56,849 nt of DNA from a virus. Position numbers and translations under genes: made by a program. Where the stretch lies: positions 1-56,849 of IMG/VR virus record IMGVR_UViG_3300050821_016215; one strand, written 5' to 3'. The notes beneath the pieces are model-generated. The model saw nothing but the letters and a program-made list of their open reading frames with translations. It did not search any database and had not been told where the DNA came from. Positions 20,993 through 29,119 of the stretch are shown in pieces (the first letter of the stretch is position 1; every line of letters starts with the position of its first letter).

Positions 20993-22209
20993 AAGAGGGC
21001 GGGCTCCAATTGCGCGGGCCATTCATCGGTAATGGGGGCCGCATTCCCGGTGGTCTCCCGGTCCGTAAGGATTCGGTTCTCTGCTGCTGCGGATAAGTCT
21101 TGTCGGGCCCAGCCTTCCCACTGGCGGGCAAAGATGTCCCAATCGAAAGTTTCGAGCGCCCAGGGCATCATGTCGAGCCGGATTTCCTCCTGTAGCTCCG
21201 GCTGCACCATCATCTGGAAAGTTTGGTGAATGTAGCGGGCTTGCACCAGCGGGTCCTTTGCGTTGCCCTCGATGAAGACCCCATGTTGGACGTTTTCCCC
21301 AATGGCCCACACGGGGCTCGTGATCGGGATGCAGCCGCACGCCTGGGCGTCCATGCAGGTGATGCAAGAGGTTTCGGTGAAGTTGCTCGGGTGGACCCAC
21401 AGGCCACTACGGAACCATTCGCGCAATAGCGCCGGTTGCCCCATCCGGCCATGGAAGGTTACGCCGGGCTGCTGGAGCAGCTTGCGCAGTTTGGCCGTGT
21501 TGGCCCCGACGCGTGATTTCTCGCCGTAGTAGGCCACCACTTTCTCGATGTTGTCGAACCCGTAGTAGATGTGGAGTTCCGCATCCGGCACCATCTCGCG
21601 CAACCGGGGGAAGATTTCAAGCAATTGCTCCATGCCGCGGTCGGGGCTACTGGCGTAGATGAGCCGGTGGGGATTTCGCTCTGGAGGATTGCCGGCAATC
21701 TCTTCAATGAGGCTCCGCTTGATCCCGTTGCTGGACAGCGATACCCTGGCCTCGGGGTACCGGGCCTTGAAGTAATCGGCCTGCGTCTGGCAGAGCGGGA
21801 CCAGGCGGGTCAGTTTCGCGATTCTCTCGCGGGTGAGGGTCTGGCCTTCGCGGTTATAGTCGACGTCTTGGCAGATGAGCCAGCAGGGAGCGCCCTTGGG
21901 CACGAAGTCGATCAACTCGGGGGCGCGGTAGATTACGTAAATGTCTCCATCGTTCATTGGAAACACGCCGTGGTCTCGCGCGTAGGCGGCCAAATGTTCA
22001 AAGTTGGCCCATGCGACCCCTGCCGGGTCAAACGGATCTTGCATCTCCATTACCGGAATGGGGGCGTAGGAAACTACATCATGCCCAAGCCGGGATAGCC
22101 GTTGCGCCATTTCGATATGGGAGGTTTCGGAGCCACCGATACCTTGGGTGTCTGGATTGGTCCAGTCCCAAGTTTCAAACGTCGGGGTACTGATGAAGCA
22201 GAATTTCAT
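20989..22209 (-). CDS. Glycosyltransferase, GT-B fold (406 aa)
   Basis: GIGGSETSHIEMAQRLSRLG is the N-domain glycine loop of GT4-like enzymes. LIYASSPDRGMEQLLEIFPR and ADAELHIYYGF-type segments form the second Rossmann domain. SNFTETSCITCMDAQACGC matches the C-terminal region that binds nucleotide-sugar, with its acidic residue. It belongs to the same cassette as the GT-A enzyme and methyltransferase. Confidence 0.85.
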   Translation of the reverse strand: MKFCFISTPTFETWDWTNPDTQGIGGSETSHIEMAQRLSRLGHDVVSYAPIPVMEMQDPFDPAGVAWANFEHLAAYARDHGVFPMNDGDIYVIYRAPELIDFVPKGAPCWLICQDVDYNREGQTLTRERIAKLTRLVPLCQTQADYFKARYPEARVSLSSNGIKRSLIEEIAGNPPERNPHRLIYASSPDRGMEQLLEIFPRLREMVPDAELHIYYGFDNIEKVVAYYGEKSRVGANTAKLRKLLQQPGVTFHGRMGQPALLREWFRSGLWVHPSNFTETSCITCMDAQACGCIPITSPVWAIGENVQHGVFIEGNAKDPLVQARYIHQTFQMMVQPELQEEIRLDMMPWALETFDWDIFARQWEGWARQDLSAAAENRILTDRETTGNAAPITDEWPAQLEPALL

Positions 22210-22406
22210 TTCGTGCTCCGAAACTCGATCGAGTTCAAATCCGCCGCACCCGATACCGATACGGTCCCGTAATCGATCAGGAAGCTGACGATTAAGACGA
22301 TGAGGACTAGGCCCGACAGCATCACGAACAAAAACGCCACCGCCAGCGCCTTGAAGGAGTCCGCGATGCAGCCACCGGGCATAAAGCGTCTCAATAGTTT
22401 CTTCAT
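22206..22406 (-). CDS. Small single-span membrane protein (66 aa)
   Basis: A strongly hydrophobic helix (ALAVAFLFVMLSGLVLIVLIV) follows a basic N-terminus (MKKLLRRFMPGG). Overlaps both neighbours by 4 bp. It could anchor virion or glycosylation components to the membrane; no family is recognised. Confidence 0.6.
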   Translation of the reverse strand: MKKLLRRFMPGGCIADSFKALAVAFLFVMLSGLVLIVLIVSFLIDYGTVSVSGAADLNSIEFRSTK

Positions 22407-23644
22407 CCCACGATCCCCGGACTCACGCCCCCGAGTGATTTGTCTGGCTTTCCAATGAAGTACCGCCCGCCCGCGATTTCCATTGAGGGGTTGCGGGGTT
22501 TGTAGATCAGGGTGGGCAACACACCATCGGAGTGTTCGCCCCCCAGGTCGTGATAAAAGTCAATTTCCTCCTGGCCGTTGCTTTCGAAGCTCTTGCGGGT
22601 CCGGTAGGTGATGCGGGTGATTTGCCCGATCACCATGTGGTCCCGCACATCGTGTTTTGTGAGACCAAATTTCCCCATCAGGGCCTCGAGGGGAATCTGT
22701 TGATCTCCACCCACGAGCACAAACTGGCGACCGTCTTCGGTGGCGGTCAACTGGACCACATCGCCAATCTTGGCGTTAGCGGGATCGGGGGCCGCCAGCA
22801 AGGCTTCCTTTGTTCCATGCTGAACCGTCATGCTGATGAGGGGCCCGATCCCCGCAAGGGCTGAATGGAAATGCACTTGCTCCACGTACTCCAGAACTTC
22901 CGTTGAGGGGAACCCGTGGAACTCTTCAAAGACCTGTTGGGCTCGATCGAGCGGGTTCTTGCGCTGAGTGACCGGATACAGCTTGACCCGGACCCCCTGG
23001 GGGTTCGAAACTTCGTGGAGCCGCAGACGCGCCCAACTTTCGGCCGCCCGGAAGCTCTTGAAGCTTCGGCGATCCGACCCCACCGCTACGCTGAACTCAT
23101 GGTCTCCCGTTTGGAAGATGTCGGCCCGTTGCTGGCCTTGCGTGAGGGTCCGGAAGGGATTTCGGCTCGAATGGGCCGCCAACTTTCCACGCCGTGCCGA
23201 CGCCAACAGTTCCCGCTTGCCCCGTGCGGTCCGCATCTTGGAGGCCGCGCAGACAGCCGCGGGGCTCTTGACGCCCTTGCGCTTCGATACCGCTTCAACG
23301 CAACGCTCAAAAGATTTCCCAGGATTGGCCCGGTTGTGCGCCACCGCTTTCCGGACCAACGCCTGCTGGCTCGGGCTCAATCTCTCGTAGGGCATCCCGA
23401 ACAAAGCCGGCATCTTGGTGCCGGTGGCTTTTGTCACCGGTGCTTTCGTGCGCGCCCGTGCGGCGGCCTTGATGCGCGGCGCCTTGACCCGCGGCTTCAC
23501 GGCAGGGCTGTGGACCCGATAGGACACAAGCTTCTTACCGGACCCCTTGGGGCGCGTCCAGGTCTTGCGCTTGGCGCTATAGGTGCGCTTGCTCCACGGC
23601 CAATTCCGCTTCGCCCCGACTCGTTTTGTTTTTGCGGCCGTCAT
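22403..23644 (-). CDS. Basic N-terminus/folded C-terminus protein of the RNP-repeat type (413 aa)
   Basis: Residues 1-90 are Lys/Arg-rich (KRTYSAKRKTWTRPKGSGKK, KAPRIKAAARARTKAP) with dispersed RNP tripeptides further on (SSRNPFR, QRKNP, KPRNP). A conserved folded region runs from FHGFPSTEVLEYVEQVHFHS through VVQLTATEDGRQFVLVGGDQ to DHMVIGQITRITYRTRKSF, then YHDLGGEHSDGV. I recall this C-terminal pattern from uncultivated phage-like contigs, but it has no assigned function. The first 90 residues suggest DNA binding. Confidence 0.55.
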   Translation of the reverse strand: MTAAKTKRVGAKRNWPWSKRTYSAKRKTWTRPKGSGKKLVSYRVHSPAVKPRVKAPRIKAAARARTKAPVTKATGTKMPALFGMPYERLSPSQQALVRKAVAHNRANPGKSFERCVEAVSKRKGVKSPAAVCAASKMRTARGKRELLASARRGKLAAHSSRNPFRTLTQGQQRADIFQTGDHEFSVAVGSDRRSFKSFRAAESWARLRLHEVSNPQGVRVKLYPVTQRKNPLDRAQQVFEEFHGFPSTEVLEYVEQVHFHSALAGIGPLISMTVQHGTKEALLAAPDPANAKIGDVVQLTATEDGRQFVLVGGDQQIPLEALMGKFGLTKHDVRDHMVIGQITRITYRTRKSFESNGQEEIDFYHDLGGEHSDGVLPTLIYKPRNPSMEIAGGRYFIGKPDKSLGGVSPGIVG

Positions 23645-23647
23645 CGT

Positions 23648-24145
23648 TTACGCGTATGCCCGCCGGGCCGCCGAGCTTGCGCGGCGGCCTCGCTGGTATC
23701 GAGAATGCTCCCCGCCACTGAAGAAAAACATGTAGGCCACCACCGCGCCACCCGCCACCATCCAGAGCGGCACCGTACCAAATACCGGCTCACTCAAGGC
23801 CGAGGTGAAATTGCCCCATGCGGCGCTCCACTGGCCACTCGTGAGGTTCGACACCATCGAGCTGAGGTCGGTCGTGATGGCCCCCATCCCGCACTTGCCC
23901 CCGCAGCCACACCCGCAATCCCCCATGCCGCTACTGGGCCAGAAAGGTAGCCCCGGTTGACTGGGGACCAAATCCCCCATCCCGGTGGCGACCAAATCAA
24001 TCATGCGGCTCTGGGGCCACATCAACACGCCGGGAGGCGCTCCGGGGGCGATCAGGCGCCCCATGCCGCTGCTGGGCCAGAAGGGAAGCCCCGGTTGACT
24101 GGGAACGAAATCCCCCACCCCCATCAAGTGTTTTGAAACTCTCAT
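23648..24145 (-). CDS. Membrane-anchored protein with duplicated PSQPGLPFWPSS motif (165 aa)
   Basis: GAGGAG precedes the ATG at 24145. The N-terminus MRVSKHLMGVGDF leads into GDFVPSQPGLPFWPSS, repeated about 45 residues later as GDLVPSQPGLPFWPSS. A Cys/Gly cluster (GDCGCGCGGKCG) follows, then one membrane helix (PLWMVAGGAVVAYMFFF) and a basic tail. It shares the MRV start with 24148 and 25204 and the motif with 18548, indicating a family of related virion or membrane proteins. Confidence 0.6.
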   Translation of the reverse strand: MRVSKHLMGVGDFVPSQPGLPFWPSSGMGRLIAPGAPPGVLMWPQSRMIDLVATGMGDLVPSQPGLPFWPSSGMGDCGCGCGGKCGMGAITTDLSSMVSNLTSGQWSAAWGNFTSALSEPVFGTVPLWMVAGGAVVAYMFFFSGGEHSRYQRGRRASSAARRAYA

Positions 24146-24147
24146 CG

Positions 24148-24594
24148 TTATCTCCTCAGCACCATCGGCAAGGCCACCAGAGCCACCAACCCAACCACCA
24201 CCCAGGGCAGATACGATCCCAACGCTTGCCCCGCCGCCTGAATGGCGCTTACACCGGGGCTCTGCTGTACCACCGGTACCGTTGGGCTTGTGGTGGCCGG
24301 TGTTGCGCTGCACGCGAGCGCGGTTGTGTCCCACACGGTCCCGGCAGGACACAGGTTGTAACAGGGCCAGCAGGCTTGCCGCCCCAACAGATCTCCCGTT
24401 ACCCCTCCGGTGAACCAGCAACTGGTGGGGCAGTTGACATCCGAGAACGTCCCGGCATTCGGTTGGGGTTGCGCCACGTCACCCAGGCCACTTTGAAATG
24501 AGAGATTCCCAGCCCTCAAGGCCGCCAGTACCGAATTCTCGGGAAACTGGTACATCGACACCGTGGGCAACAGGTCCCCCATCGCGACCCTCAT
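24148..24594 (-). CDS. C-terminally membrane-anchored Cys-rich protein (148 aa)
   Basis: Begins MRVAMGDLLPTVSMYQFP. The centre has six or more Cys (NCPTSCWF, ACWPCYNLCPAGT), likely disulfides or metal sites, then a Pro/Thr linker. The C-terminal helix is WVVVGLVALVALPMVLRR. No signal peptide is visible, so insertion would depend on the C-terminal helix. The layout is like its neighbours 25204 and 30621. Confidence 0.6.
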   Translation of the reverse strand: MRVAMGDLLPTVSMYQFPENSVLAALRAGNLSFQSGLGDVAQPQPNAGTFSDVNCPTSCWFTGGVTGDLLGRQACWPCYNLCPAGTVWDTTALACSATPATTSPTVPVVQQSPGVSAIQAAGQALGSYLPWVVVGLVALVALPMVLRR

Positions 24595-24791
24595 GATCGG
24601 GAACCTCCCAGGAGCCCCATCGGACTCTGGCCCGTGATGGCCTGGTACCCCATCCAGGCGGCCAGCGCCGCACCGATCACCTGATGGCCGTTGAAGAACA
24701 AATAGATCCCCGCGGCGGTCCCGATCCACTCCGGCAGATTCGGCACCGACCCGATGGCGGTCAAGGCCTGCATGGGTGACTGTGGATTCAT
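24591..24791 (-). CDS. Small hydrophobic protein (66 aa)
   Basis: Two short hydrophobic stretches (WIGTAAGIYLFFNGHQVIGA, ALAAWMGYQAITG) may form a hairpin in the membrane. The stop overlaps the next start. Not recognised; a minor membrane component is likely from context. Confidence 0.55.
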   Translation of the reverse strand: MNPQSPMQALTAIGSVPNLPEWIGTAAGIYLFFNGHQVIGAALAAWMGYQAITGQSPMGLLGGSRS

Positions 24792-25207
24792 GCCCTACCT
24801 CTGCGCGCCATCGCGGCCTTGATCAAGAAATCCAGTTCCGGGTTTTGGGCCAGTAAATTACCAAGTACGTTCGCGCCGAGCCGCATCGCCGCCATCTGCA
24901 AAATGTCAGGCGGGTACGGGCTTGGGTAGCTCCCTTGATTGAATTGGCGATTCAACCAATCGTGACTGGGCTCCGCGCTGGCCATTTCGCGTTGATCCGC
25001 GGCCCGCTGTTGCCGGAGGCTGAGGTCGTAACGTCTGCGTTGCTCGGGATCCTCGAGGACATCGTGAGCATTGTTTATCAGGCGGGCCTTTTCACCATCG
25101 GGTTCACTGCCTGATTCGTGGTAGCGGCGCTGGAGAGTTTTCCACGCTGCGTTGATGACCTCGATCGTGGCGTGTTCCGCTACTTCCAGAATTTCGTAAT
25201 GGCTCAT
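24788..25207 (-). CDS. J-domain-like protein lacking the HPD motif (139 aa)
   Basis: MSHYEILEVAEHATIEVINA through KARLINNAHDVLEDPEQRRR follows the four-helix J-domain plan. But the HPD tripeptide that stimulates Hsp70 is replaced (YHESGSEPDGE), so it should not activate DnaK normally. The C-terminal half is helical with no zinc or substrate domain. It may be a J-like adaptor or a decoy of host chaperones, encoded among virion-like membrane proteins. Confidence 0.7.
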   Translation of the reverse strand: MSHYEILEVAEHATIEVINAAWKTLQRRYHESGSEPDGEKARLINNAHDVLEDPEQRRRYDLSLRQQRAADQREMASAEPSHDWLNRQFNQGSYPSPYPPDILQMAAMRLGANVLGNLLAQNPELDFLIKAAMARRGRA

Positions 25208-25584
25208 CGTCTGCCCCCCATCGAAGAAAGGAGAACTAGAACGAACAAGCCCAAGCCGCCATAGATCAACAGGCTCGAGTAGTTGGTAGCGGGCGCCGTC
25301 GCGACACAGGCCCCGGTGGCGCTCATGAGGCTCCCGGCGGGACACGGCACCAACACCGGCGCTCCCGTCACCGGATTAATCACGGTCCCGGCGGCCGCCG
25401 ATGGGCCGATCATCTGGTTGACCCCATCGGTCGGGATTGGGTTCGTGGGCCAGTTCGCAACCCCGGTGCCCGCGGTGGGATTTTGGCACGGATCCAAGGG
25501 ATCCAGTATCCCCATCAGTTGTTCTTGCGAGGGACAGGCGTCCACCGCCCCAATCCCGCTCAGCAGATGGCCCGCTACCCTCAT
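25204..25584 (-). CDS. C-terminally membrane-anchored protein (126 aa)
   Basis: Starts MRVAGHLLSGIGAVDACP, like 24148 and 23648. A Pro/Asn/Thr-rich exposed part with four Cys (VPCPAGSLMSATGACV) is followed by a C-terminal helix (YGGLGLFVLVLLSSMGGRR). The stop overlaps the J-like gene start. The PCPAGxxxxxxxxxC segment recurs in 24148 and 30621. Confidence 0.6.
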   Translation of the reverse strand: MRVAGHLLSGIGAVDACPSQEQLMGILDPLDPCQNPTAGTGVANWPTNPIPTDGVNQMIGPSAAAGTVINPVTGAPVLVPCPAGSLMSATGACVATAPATNYSSLLIYGGLGLFVLVLLSSMGGRR

Positions 25585-25742
25585 CGGGACCTCGCCATCA
25601 GGAGCGCAACCGCGGCCGCGCCAGCGAGCCACCAAAACCACATCGCGGTAGGGGGGCACTGCTGAACCGCCAGTTGATTGGCGGCCGCGCACGGGTCCGG
25701 TGGAGCCCAGCAGGACTTTTCGAAATGGTAGCAAGAGGGCAC
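25581..25742 (-). CDS. Small Cys-rich protein with C-terminal membrane helix (53 aa)
   Basis: The GTG start lies 2 bp after the upstream stop, and the stop overlaps the next ATG as ATGA. Four Cys occur in the first 30 residues (PSCYHFEKSCW, DPCAAAN, QQCPP), then MWFWWLAGAAAVALLMARSR as the membrane anchor. The layout matches the other tail-anchored proteins here, in a miniature form. Confidence 0.55.
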   Translation of the reverse strand: MPSCYHFEKSCWAPPDPCAAANQLAVQQCPPTAMWFWWLAGAAAVALLMARSR

Positions 25743-25744
25743 GG

Positions 25745-26932
25745 CTAAAACGACACCCCCGGATCATGGATCATGTGATAGGGAATCCCGACAAGCCCAT
25801 CCACGGGCCCCATGTTGATGAGCGGGGTTTGGATCGGAGGCATCGGGGTAAACACCCTGGGGGACCAATCGGGAAGCGGAAACAGTCGCTGCAGGGGCGT
25901 AGCGGGTGGCGGTGGGGGTGCCGGCGGTGGTGCAACGCAGCGCCCCAGCGAATCAAGCGTGTTGGGCCACATGCACACCGGCGGCGGGGGCGGCGGTGGT
26001 GGAACCGGCGTAAAGACCGTGGGGGACCAATCGGGAAGCGCAAAAAGTCGTTGCAGCGCCACTGGCGGTGCCGGTGGAGGCGGTGGTGGTGGAGGCGCAA
26101 CGCACTGACCCGCAGCGTTAAGGGTATTGGGCCACAAGCAAGGCGGCGGCACCGGAGGAAGTTTTGGCTGGAAAATTCTGGCGGTGCCCCACGGTGGAGG
26201 CAAGAGCCGCTTTAGCCAATCCGGAAAGTCCCCGAGGCCGCCGGATTCGTTGACCAGCCAGGGCTCATGAATCCACTCGTACGGTATCCCGAGTCCACCG
26301 GACCCCAGCGGGAACGCCCAACCGCTTAGCCCGTAGGTTGATCCGACGCCAGCGCTCCATAGTGCCTGGACAAACTGATCGGCCGTCATTGTGGAGCCAC
26401 GATTAGGAAACATCCCAGTGAACTGTTCCCCGGTCAACGGAACACCGTACATTTGAGTCAAATAGAAACTCCACTGATCGGCGTTCAACGAGTTGGAGCC
26501 AGCGGCCTTTTGTAGCGCGCTCGACAGATGCACAGAAGCGCCCGTAAGGGGCTGGCTTGTTGGCGGTGGATCAATACACAATCCTGCGGCGGTTAATGTC
26601 TTAGGTGGCGTACAGGTCGGTGCACCGCCGCCGCCAGAACCGCCGCTGCTTTTCGCGGCTACGGCTGCCGCCGCTTGCTGTTGTGCTAATAGTGCGGCCG
26701 CTGCTACTGCTGGGTCTGTGGAAGCGCCGCTGGTCACTGGGGCGCTAGCGACCGGGTTGCCGGATTCATCTAGTCCGAGGGAATAAAACAGCATGTCGCA
26801 GACCGAGGTCCCCTGCATGATGGATCCGGTCTGGCTGCACTGCGTCTTGAGCCACTCGTAAACCGCGTACACAACCCCGGCCACAATCCCCAACTGCACC
26901 ACCGTGTTGATCATTTTGCTTGAGTCCGCCAT
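25745..26932 (-). CDS. Membrane-anchored protein with Pro-rich tandem repeats (395 aa)
   Basis: N-terminal helix (VVQLGIVAGVVYAVYEWL), an Ala/Gln linker, a folded segment (DQWSFYLTQMYGVPLTGEQF...FVQALWSAGVG) shared with the 27008 gene, then Pro-rich modules. These repeat as: a WPNTL-GxC core, a long Pro run, then LQRLF-LPDWSP-VFTP. Two full copies and one partial are visible, about 50 residues apart. Such repeats could span the periplasm or form a flexible spike. GAGAGGGG precedes the start. Confidence 0.6.
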   Translation of the reverse strand: MADSSKMINTVVQLGIVAGVVYAVYEWLKTQCSQTGSIMQGTSVCDMLFYSLGLDESGNPVASAPVTSGASTDPAVAAAALLAQQQAAAAVAAKSSGGSGGGGAPTCTPPKTLTAAGLCIDPPPTSQPLTGASVHLSSALQKAAGSNSLNADQWSFYLTQMYGVPLTGEQFTGMFPNRGSTMTADQFVQALWSAGVGSTYGLSGWAFPLGSGGLGIPYEWIHEPWLVNESGGLGDFPDWLKRLLPPPWGTARIFQPKLPPVPPPCLWPNTLNAAGQCVAPPPPPPPPAPPVALQRLFALPDWSPTVFTPVPPPPPPPPVCMWPNTLDSLGRCVAPPPAPPPPPATPLQRLFPLPDWSPRVFTPMPPIQTPLINMGPVDGLVGIPYHMIHDPGVSF

Positions 26933-26952
26933 CGCTAGGCCCCTCTCTCTTG

Positions 26953-27003
26953 CGGGGAACGACCAGAAAGCCGTGACGTGAAAAGCGGACGTTGTGTCGC
27001 CAA
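26953..27003 (+). repeat. Junction repeat copy 14
   Basis: Reversed relative to the minus genes, between the 27008 stop and the start at 26932. Confidence 0.85.
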
Positions 27004-27007
27004 CATA

Positions 27008-27529
27008 TTAGTTAACCCATCCATACTGCGGAGTAGCGGCCTGGGCAAACAGCGCCCCAAACCCACTCACACCTTTTTGCTGCTGCCCCCACAGCAACCC
27101 CACCCATTGCTGTGCCGAAATCAAAACGCTGCGATCCCCGCCCCCCGCCGCAATCATCGCGTCGATCAACGTGGGGCTGATGGAGCCGTTGGACCCAAAG
27201 CCCGCGGGCGCCCCCGTGAACGCCGGGGTGTTTTGCCACCAGTAACTCCATTGATCGAAATCTTGCGTCGGGGCGCCGGCCGATCCCTGCATCGCAATTG
27301 CGGCTTGGCTGTAGCTGGCCGGTAACCCCTGGGGCTGCTGGGCTGGAATCGTGACCGGTGGCGTGGTGATGACCGGAAGGCCGGTCGGCTGCGTGACCGG
27401 CGCCCCAACGACGGGCCCGCCGAACCACAGCGCCCAATAGCCACTCCGCTGCAACCACCAATAGAGCGCCAACGCGCCCCCCACTAGCGCCACCACCTTA
27501 ACGATACTTTTGGTTGAATCGTCCATCAT
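27008..27529 (-). CDS. Membrane-anchored protein related to the 25745 gene (173 aa)
   Basis: N-terminal membrane helix (IVKVVALVGGALALYWWL), a Pro/Thr-rich stem, then a folded domain (QDFDQWSYWWQNTP ... ISAQQWVGLLWGQQ) that parallels the segment in 25745. Two adjacent ATGs exist; the one at 27529 overlaps the upstream stop as ATGA. Function unknown. Confidence 0.6.
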   Translation of the reverse strand: MMDDSTKSIVKVVALVGGALALYWWLQRSGYWALWFGGPVVGAPVTQPTGLPVITTPPVTIPAQQPQGLPASYSQAAIAMQGSAGAPTQDFDQWSYWWQNTPAFTGAPAGFGSNGSISPTLIDAMIAAGGGDRSVLISAQQWVGLLWGQQQKGVSGFGALFAQAATPQYGWVN

Positions 27530-27888
27530 CTTCCCTTGGGCCACGCGAGCCTGGTCACGATTCCGAGAATCATCACCGCCCACATGGGATTTTGCGCAAT
27601 CCAACCATTCAGGGCCTGCCACTGCGAACATGGCGCCTGCGCCGGCATGACGGCCGCCTGAATGTCCGGCAAGGGTTGCACGATATTGTGGGGGGTCAAC
27701 GCGGGTGGGGGCACGGTCGGCAAACTGGTCACGACCCCCGGCGGGACCGGCGCAACCACGGGAGGATTTTGCAAACATCCGCCGTTCGCCAGATAGGTTT
27801 GATAGTCATCCGGGGTCCCGAGGAAGCAGCCCGGAATATCGATCCAGCCCGGCGGCACCGCGCTCGCTTGATTGGCCGGAATCATCAT
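27526..27888 (-). CDS. C-terminally membrane-anchored Pro-rich protein (120 aa)
   Basis: Starts MMIPANQASAVPPGW. The exposed part is rich in Pro/Val with four Cys, and the C-terminal helix is MWAVMILGIVTRLAWPKGR. Double ATG start with ATGA overlap, as in the next gene. Not recognised. Confidence 0.55.
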   Translation of the reverse strand: MMIPANQASAVPPGWIDIPGCFLGTPDDYQTYLANGGCLQNPPVVAPVPPGVVTSLPTVPPPALTPHNIVQPLPDIQAAVMPAQAPCSQWQALNGWIAQNPMWAVMILGIVTRLAWPKGR

Positions 27889-29030
27889 CGTCTCCCTCGC
27901 GCCAAAAAGAACAGCAGGCCCGCGGCGCCGGCGAACCAAACCCAATTCGGGATCCCGCCAATTGACGTTTGGGTCAGGAGGGTCCCGATGGAGCTACCGA
28001 TCGATCCCCCCGCGGAGACGCCGGAACCCATCAAGGGACTTGCCCCAATGGCGGGCACTAGTGCCCCGCTGGGTAATTTGGTCCCCGCCGACAATTTCAC
28101 CAACTGGCCGCCGGGGGTCCCTGGGATTCCGCTCCCCGCTCCGCCGGGGAATGCGATCTGGCCCCCCGGAGCCAGCATGCTGGCACCGCCGCCGCCATAA
28201 CCGCCGGGGCTGCTGAATTGGTTCGCGAGCAACAGACCGGTCGCGGGATCCACGTACCCGCCTTGCGTGTAGAGGCCCGGCAGCCCGCCCGCTTCACCGC
28301 CCGGCCCATAGTTCAACGTTTCGCCCGGTAGCGATCCCGAAGGAGCACCCCCCGGATAGATGGTTCCCGGTTGCGGGGATGCGCCGCTCCAGGTCATCGT
28401 GACCCCGCTGGGGGTAATGCCCGGCACCAATGTTTGGCCGGCCCAGTTCTCAAACCAAGTCCCGTACTTGTCGACCAACGATGGGAGCTGCGAACAATCG
28501 ACCCCCGTGGCGGCGCAGTAGGATTGGGCGTTTTGGTCAATCGTGGTCCGGCCCCCCGCGGCCGCGGAACTCTGGGGCCCCATGGAGGTCATCTCGGAAA
28601 GGAGCTGCTGAAGAAAGCTATCGAGGGTCAGGACATCCGTGATCGCGGGCCCGAGGGCAGTGGTTTCTTTTTCGTACTGCGGGGGATCGGGCGTGTAGCC
28701 GGGGGGCGCGAGGTTTTGCGGTGTCGCCGGCATCTCGCTCGCGAGGGTGGGGGAACTCGCGATGGCCTGCATGACGGCGGGGGTGTAGGAACCGAAGGGC
28801 GTGAGTTTGCTGCCGCCGGACGCGGGGGTCACCATCCCGCCGCCACCGGTATAGCCCCCGTAGGGACCGACTTGTTTTTGGTTGGTGCCCCAGAAGGCCG
28901 CGGCGTCGGCGGGGCTCATTTGAACGGTTGTGCCGGGGGCGATGTTGACCGGGACGGTGGTGTCCCCGAGGCCAAAGAGTCCTCTGGCCAAGTGGGGCTG
29001 TAGATGGATTGAATGGGCGCTTATTCTCAT
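27885..29030 (-). CDS. Large Gly/Pro-rich tail-anchored protein (381 aa)
   Basis: Starts MRISAHSIHLQPHLARG at the ATGA following a forward repeat. The long low-complexity Gly/Pro/Ser body contains one folded-looking part (IDQNAQSYCAATGVDCSQLP, KYGTWFENWAGQTLVPGI). The C-terminal helix is WVWFAGAAGLLFFLARGRR. A virion spike or membrane-associated structural role is inferred from the repeated design of this operon. Confidence 0.6.
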   Translation of the reverse strand: MRISAHSIHLQPHLARGLFGLGDTTVPVNIAPGTTVQMSPADAAAFWGTNQKQVGPYGGYTGGGGMVTPASGGSKLTPFGSYTPAVMQAIASSPTLASEMPATPQNLAPPGYTPDPPQYEKETTALGPAITDVLTLDSFLQQLLSEMTSMGPQSSAAAGGRTTIDQNAQSYCAATGVDCSQLPSLVDKYGTWFENWAGQTLVPGITPSGVTMTWSGASPQPGTIYPGGAPSGSLPGETLNYGPGGEAGGLPGLYTQGGYVDPATGLLLANQFSSPGGYGGGGASMLAPGGQIAFPGGAGSGIPGTPGGQLVKLSAGTKLPSGALVPAIGASPLMGSGVSAGGSIGSSIGTLLTQTSIGGIPNWVWFAGAAGLLFFLARGRR

Positions 29031-29119
29031 GATGGATTGGCGACCACTCCTTTGGGCTTCGCGTCACAATCGTGGGGTCGTTCCCCGCTGTTCTTTTGTG
29101 CCGTGTCCGGTTTCGTCAT
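29027..29119 (-). CDS. Tiny ORF bridging two genes through a junction repeat (30 aa)
   Basis: Its ATG overlaps the upstream stop and its TGA overlaps the next start as ATGA. After 10 residues it is entirely repeat-encoded (SGERPHDCDAKPKGVV). It may exist only to carry ribosomes across the repeat. Confidence 0.35.
   Translation of the reverse strand: MTKPDTAQKNSGERPHDCDAKPKGVVANPS
29037..29087 (-). repeat. Junction repeat copy 15
   Basis: Forward relative to the minus genes, translated within the 30-aa frame and followed by the CCATCATGA junction. Confidence 0.85.

Noticed and set aside
22916-23950. 344-codon plus-strand frame opposite the RNP-type protein
   Set aside because: Arg/His/Leu-rich shadow crossing the ends of two minus-strand genes; no ribosome-binding site.
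24788-25207. A functional DnaJ co-chaperone
   Set aside because: The HPD motif is absent and no zinc or substrate-binding domains follow.
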